Origin: Pelagovum sp. HNIBRBA483
GTDB taxonomy: Bacteria; Pseudomonadota; Alphaproteobacteria; Rhodobacterales; Rhodobacteraceae
Assembly (NCBI RefSeq): GCF_040931995.1
Contig: NZ_CP162413.1
Span: forward strand, 1-64,000
DNA length: 64,000 nucleotides
Direction of reading: 5' to 3'
Made by a program: the position numbers and the translations under genes. The notes below the pieces were generated by a model. The model saw only the letters and a list, made by a program, of their open reading frames with translations. It was not told the origin of the DNA and ran no database searches. Shown here piece after piece: positions 60,596 to 64,000 of this stretch. The stretch's first letter is position 1. Every line of letters starts with the position of its first letter.

Positions 60596-60625
60596 TTGCG
60601 TTTCATTTATATACTTTCGTATGTT
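60596..60625 (+). promoter_or_regulatory. Predicted promoter of the virB operon
   Basis: TTGCGT, about 18 bases, then TATGTT (60620-60625), preceded by TCG. The TCGTATGTT sequence also forms the -10 of the mobC promoter, suggesting co-regulation of the mob and virB operons. Confidence 0.45.
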
Positions 60626-60688
60626 CGTGATGTCCATGGTGGGCATGGCGATCCTACGTCTCGAGAATAGAGAAGTGTGATCGCAGTT

Positions 60689-61042
60689 ATGAACTGGGAA
60701 GTAGAAGCACCGAATGTGGTCACTGAGGCTAGATTCCGCGAACTCGTGGAAAGCGGCTATAGCGCCGAGATCTTGTGCCAGGAAACTGCGCACAAGAAAG
60801 GTCCGAGCTATTACGGCGTCTGGATCATGCGTGCCGTTTCTGGCGATGGCGTGGAGAAGCTGTTGGTCACTGCGCGCACGCGTACAACGCACAACGATAT
60901 TAAGATCCGCGAATTCAAAACCATCACGGGCGTTGTCTCGTTCCTCGTTGGCATTGGCTTCTCCCACGCCGATGTTCCGCTCGAAGAAGGCCAGCGAACA
61001 ACTCACAAACTCGCTAGCCGCAACGAAGGCAGCAGCGACTAG
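60689..61042 (+). CDS. Hypothetical protein preceding virB1
   Basis: A 117-residue cytoplasmic protein starting MNWEVEAPNVV. An ATG four codons earlier is possible. Protein-like features include EARFRELVESGYSAEIL, YYGVWIMRAV and a C-terminal helix. No family is recognised. Its 3' end overlaps virB1 by 71 bases in another frame, so it is probably first in the virB operon. Confidence 0.6.
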   Translation: MNWEVEAPNVVTEARFRELVESGYSAEILCQETAHKKGPSYYGVWIMRAVSGDGVEKLLVTARTRTTHNDIKIREFKTITGVVSFLVGIGFSHADVPLEEGQRTTHKLASRNEGSSD

Positions 61043-61706
61043 CCTTCTCTTCTTTTGGCTGTTTGCTCCACCCGCAGCAGCCCAAATGGTTCTGGTCATG
61101 GAGAGCGACGGCTCGCTGACCGCCACGCAATCCCAAGACAGCTTTGCTCGGAACTACAACGACGGTGTGGGTCAAGGTACGGCGGCCGATGCGCTCGCGA
61201 TATTGGACGCACCTGATGATATCGCAGCAACAGAAGAGGTCCGCATCGCCGCCATTGCGCCGCGCGCTCCCCTGCCCCGCGCAGACGTTCTTTCGGCGAT
61301 TGAAGGCACCGCCCTGCGGTATGGCGGCCACCCCGGTCTGCGTCGCGCGGATCTGTCGGTGACGGATTGGGTGACCCTGTTTCGCGCGAACATCGAAATT
61401 GAAAGCGCGTACCGACAAAACGCGGTTTCTAGTGCTGGTGCCATTGGCCTTGGACAGCTGATGCCTGCAACCGCCCGCGATCTTGGTGTCGATCCGCGCG
61501 ATCCCTTGCAGAACCTTGACGGCTCAGCCCGCTATCTCGCGATGATGCTGGAGCTGTTCGGCGATCCGCGTCTTGCCTTGGCCGCCTACAACGCCGGCCC
61601 CGACGCTGTGCGCCAATATGGCGGCATCCCCCCTTACCGAGAAACCCAAAATCATGTGGCCCGCGTCATGGCGGTGGTCGCTCGACTGGAAGGAACCAAC
61701 CCATGA
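60972..61706 (+). CDS. virB1: VirB1-like lytic transglycosylase
   Basis: A 244-residue periplasmic murein hydrolase that opens peptidoglycan for the T4SS. The signal peptide spans about 1-37 (LLFFWLFAPPAAAQ). The C-terminal SLT domain has catalytic Glu144 (IEIESAY), SSAGAIGLGQLMPATARDLG and LAAYNAGPDAVRQYGG. The start lies inside the upstream gene, but it is the only one that preserves the signal peptide. Its stop overlaps virB2 (ATGA). Confidence 0.9.
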   Translation: MFRSKKASEQLTNSLAATKAAATSLLFFWLFAPPAAAQMVLVMESDGSLTATQSQDSFARNYNDGVGQGTAADALAILDAPDDIAATEEVRIAAIAPRAPLPRADVLSAIEGTALRYGGHPGLRRADLSVTDWVTLFRANIEIESAYRQNAVSSAGAIGLGQLMPATARDLGVDPRDPLQNLDGSARYLAMMLELFGDPRLALAAYNAGPDAVRQYGGIPPYRETQNHVARVMAVVARLEGTNP

Positions 61707-61996
61707 GACAATTTACATCCCTGTTCACGGCATCATTGGCGCTGTTCTTACTGATTGCAGACCCCGCCCTCGCCCAAAGCATCGATCTCTCCCCCATTCA
61801 AAGTCTCCTACAGGGGATCGTTGACGCCCTGACGGGCCCTCTTGGCGTTGTGATCGCAACCCTCGCCGTCTTAGGCGTCTTTCTTAGCTGGTTCTTCAAT
61901 ATCATCGATCTGCGCCAAGCACTCTGGGTGCTAGTCGGCATCGCAGGTGTTGCGGCTGCCCCCACAATCGTCGCCGCGGTCTTTGCCGGTGGCTGA
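61703..61996 (+). CDS. virB2: VirB2/TrbC pilin
   Basis: A 97-residue pilin precursor with an N-terminal signal peptide (LFTASLALFLLIADPALAQ), then two hydrophobic helices (GVVIATLAVLGVFLSWFF and LWVLVGIAGVAAAPTIVAAVF), the VirB2/TrbC layout. It assembles the T-pilus. It overlaps virB1 and virB3. Confidence 0.92.
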   Translation: MRQFTSLFTASLALFLLIADPALAQSIDLSPIQSLLQGIVDALTGPLGVVIATLAVLGVFLSWFFNIIDLRQALWVLVGIAGVAAAPTIVAAVFAGG

Positions 61997-62267
61997 GCGC
62001 TCACCTCTCTTTCTCGGCCTCGTGCGCCCGCCCAAGCTTTTGGGCCTGCCCATCATGTATGCGATGGTCTGGCTCTTTGGCTCGGTGCTGCTGTTCGTAT
62101 GGGTCCAGCACATCGTGATCCTTGGGGTTGCGATCGTGCTCTATCCCGTCCTTTGGAAAGCGGCCGATTGGGATCCCCGCTTCATCGACGTGATGATGAC
62201 GGCGCTGCAGGAAACTCCGCCCACCCGAAACCGGCAAATTCATGGCGGGGACAGCTATGCCCCGTGA
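61989..62267 (+). CDS. virB3: VirB3 inner-membrane protein
   Basis: A 92-residue VirB3 with the family pattern FLGLVRPPKLLGLPIMYAM and two hydrophobic segments. The GTG start overlaps virB2 by 8 bases; a TTG two codons earlier is possible. VirB3 works with VirB4 at the inner membrane. It overlaps the virB4 start. Confidence 0.9.
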   Translation: MAERSPLFLGLVRPPKLLGLPIMYAMVWLFGSVLLFVWVQHIVILGVAIVLYPVLWKAADWDPRFIDVMMTALQETPPTRNRQIHGGDSYAP

Positions 62268-64000
62268 TGAAACTCTCGATACCCGCACCTTGACGCCGGA
62301 CTGGTATGCCCGTGAGACCCGTCTCGCGCACATGCTGCCCTATGTCAGCCTGGTCGATGACCAAACGGTGCGCACGCGGGTGAACGAATTATTCCAATGC
62401 ATCCGTTTGGATGGGGTCAACAGCTACACAACCGATGATGCCTACCTCGACAAAGTCACGTCCCTCTTTGCCCGCATCGTCGCCCAGCTAGGTCCAGAAT
62501 TCAGCTATTACGTACACAAGGTATCAAAAGCGATTGCGCCGGAGCTTGAACCATTGCGCGCCGGGAGTTTTGCAGGCGAAGTGGATCACCAGTGGCGCGA
62601 GAAGTTGGCTACCAGCGGGCTGCGCGACAAAACACTGACACTCACAGTCATGCACCGTCCGCCGTCCAAGAGCTTTCTTCCTTTTCTTAATCGCAGCGCA
62701 CCTGAGCGCTTCAAAGAAGAAACTCAAAAACGCCTTCGACGGCTGAACGAAGCCGTGAATGTCTTTGCCTCGGGGCTGGCCGATCTCAAACCGCGCGTGT
62801 TGCCTGCGAAGTCTGGCGAGTTGGTTGGGTTCCTCGGGGCGCTCAATACCGGTCAGGAACTGCCGCTTTTTCCAGCCAGCACCTTTGGCTTCCTATCGTT
62901 CAACGTGGCCAATACCCGCGTGACATTCCTTGAGGATCATTTTGAGCTTTCAGAGGGCGTCGTTGGTCACCGATACGGCAAAAGCTTCACCATTGGCGAA
63001 TATTCTGAGGCCACATCCTGCACGATGTTCGACATGCTCAATCTGCCTGTCGACATGATCGTCACCCATTCGTTCACGCCAATTAATTCCAACCTCATGG
63101 CCGGACGGATCAAGCGCCAGAAACGGCAGATGCAAGCGTCACAGGATGCTGCCCTTTCACTCATGGAAGCCCTCAACATCGCCGCGGATGATCTTGAAGC
63201 CAAACGTCAGAGTTTTGGTGAACATCATATGGTCGTGACGATCTTCTGCGACACGCTGGATGAGCTGCAGACGTTAAGCGCCGAAATCGTCAATGCTGCC
63301 GCAGCCGAAGGCGTGAAGATGATCGGCGAGCGGGTTGCAGCAAAAGCGCATTATCTCAGCCAACACCCCGGCAACCAACCCAAGCGCGTCCGCTCCAGTG
63401 CCATCACCAATCGCAACTTTGCGGATTTCGCGGCGTTCCATCGCACTCAGCTCGGCAAAGATGCGGGTGATGTCCCCTGGGGCAAGGTCATCACCATGCT
63501 CCCCACACCCGAGCAAAGTGCCTATCGGTTCTCTTATCACGAGCAAGGCAGCCCAGACAAAGAACCTACCAGTGGCCACACCTTAATTATGGGGCGGCCT
63601 GGATCTGGTAAATCCGTCCTGTCCGCCTTCCTCATGACCCAAGCCCGTCGAGCAGGCGCGCGGATCTTCGTCTTTGATTACCGACTTGGAATGGAGATGG
63701 CGGTCCGCGCCAATGGGGGCAGCTATGCGGCATTGAAGGCTGGACAAGCCACCGGCCTCAATCCGCTGTGGACTGAAGTGGACGATCGCGGCACGGCTTG
63801 GCTCTCGGACTGGCTGGCCACCCTGCTCTACCGCGCGGACAAGCCGCTGACGCCCGTTCAAACCAATCGCATCCAAGAGGTCGTGCGCCAGAACGCGAAC
63901 GCCACTGATCCAGCATTGCGTAATTGGAAAGACTTTGCCTCGCTCTTTGTCTCCACCGATGATGGCGGCGATTTGCACCAGCGACTGCTCGAGTGGACCA
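62257..64000 (+). CDS. virB4: VirB4 T4SS ATPase (3' end outside window)
   Basis: The 581 codons visible are the N-terminal domain and the start of the ATPase domain of VirB4, the large T4SS motor. Walker A is MGRPGSGKS, followed by IFVFDYRLGMEMAVRANGG. The frame is open to the last base, so Walker B and the C-terminus lie beyond the right edge. The ATG overlaps the virB3 stop. virB8-10 and the start of virB11 probably lie outside the window, before position 1. Confidence 0.95.
   Translation, partial: MPRDETLDTRTLTPDWYARETRLAHMLPYVSLVDDQTVRTRVNELFQCIRLDGVNSYTTDDAYLDKVTSLFARIVAQLGPEFSYYVHKVSKAIAPELEPLRAGSFAGEVDHQWREKLATSGLRDKTLTLTVMHRPPSKSFLPFLNRSAPERFKEETQKRLRRLNEAVNVFASGLADLKPRVLPAKSGELVGFLGALNTGQELPLFPASTFGFLSFNVANTRVTFLEDHFELSEGVVGHRYGKSFTIGEYSEATSCTMFDMLNLPVDMIVTHSFTPINSNLMAGRIKRQKRQMQASQDAALSLMEALNIAADDLEAKRQSFGEHHMVVTIFCDTLDELQTLSAEIVNAAAAEGVKMIGERVAAKAHYLSQHPGNQPKRVRSSAITNRNFADFAAFHRTQLGKDAGDVPWGKVITMLPTPEQSAYRFSYHEQGSPDKEPTSGHTLIMGRPGSGKSVLSAFLMTQARRAGARIFVFDYRLGMEMAVRANGGSYAALKAGQATGLNPLWTEVDDRGTAWLSDWLATLLYRADKPLTPVQTNRIQEVVRQNANATDPALRNWKDFASLFVSTDDGGDLHQRLLEWT

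Noticed and set aside
1-64000. Insertion sequences, integrases or transposases marking island borders
   Set aside because: No transposase, integrase or terminal inverted repeats with target duplication were recognised; the islands have no visible mobility gene.
1-64000. CRISPR arrays, tRNA or rRNA genes
   Set aside because: No regularly spaced repeats and no clover-leaf or rRNA signatures were seen.

Overview
The window looks like most of a conjugative repABC plasmid from an alphaproteobacterium, most likely a marine member of the Rhodobacteraceae (Roseobacter group). The evidence is a repA-repB-repC replication/partition operon with perfect GTTTACAGCTGTAAAC parS palindromes and a repB-repC counter-transcribed RNA, a VirB-type type IV secretion system (T4SS) with a VirD4 coupling protein, MobC and a VirD2/MobP-like relaxase, and plasmid-type accessory proteins (DUF736, DUF3768, a second ParB-like protein). 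The T4SS operon is cut by both window edges. virB1-virB2-virB3-virB4 runs off the right end, and the end of virB11 followed by virB6 enters at the left end on the same strand. This is what a circular plasmid opened inside its virB operon would give, with only a few kb missing.

Layout. 0-2.1 kb: virB11 (3' end), two small genes, virB6. 2.3-18.3 kb: an alpha-galactoside/galactose catabolic island. It has an oligopeptide-type ABC transporter resembling the rhizobial Agp system, two alpha-galactosidases (GH36 and GH4), a flavin-dependent tryptophan-halogenase-like protein, an SDR (putative galactose dehydrogenase), an IlvD/Edd sugar-acid dehydratase, DgoK and DgoA, with a divergent AraC regulator. 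Together these would import alpha-galactosides, release galactose and degrade it by the De Ley-Doudoroff route to pyruvate and glyceraldehyde 3-phosphate. No lactonase is recognised. 18.6-23.9 kb: virD4, relaxase, mobC and a likely oriT region. 23.9-32.8 kb: an AAA_14/DUF4143 ATPase with a 51-bp palindrome over its start, repC, a ctRNA, repB, repA, a ParB-like protein, DUF3768 and DUF736. 33.6-38.6 kb: a copper-responsive redox island. Cytochrome c, cytochrome c', a Tat-exported multicopper oxidase and another cytochrome c form one operon; a glutaredoxin-MauE membrane protein and divergent cueR follow. Two CueR-type 19-bp-spacer promoters are visible. 38.8-39.6 kb: a TrbM-like secreted protein.

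39.7-59.3 kb: a large cyclitol island. It contains mmsA/iolA with a LysR regulator, a divergent PanB-like protein, and a three-component oxygenase (ferredoxin reductase, Rieske ferredoxin, fatty-acid-desaturase-like enzyme) of the rhizopine MocF/E/D type. It also has iolB, iolE, iolD, an iolC-DUF2090 fusion, purU, iolG, a sugar ABC transporter, a MocC/IolE-like isomerase and two paralogous LacI regulators. The oxygenase could O-demethylate a methylated inositol (pinitol, ononitol or a rhizopine-like compound). PurU and the PanB-like protein could handle the one-carbon unit, and the Iol enzymes would degrade the ring to acetyl-CoA and dihydroxyacetone phosphate. The LacI genes and their targets share an ATGAYG-N6-CGTCAT-like operator. 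59.4-62 kb: small genes, then the virB1-4 promoter and genes.

No insertion sequences, rRNA, tRNA or CRISPR arrays were seen. Function calls rest on family motifs and gene context read by eye; no database search was possible.
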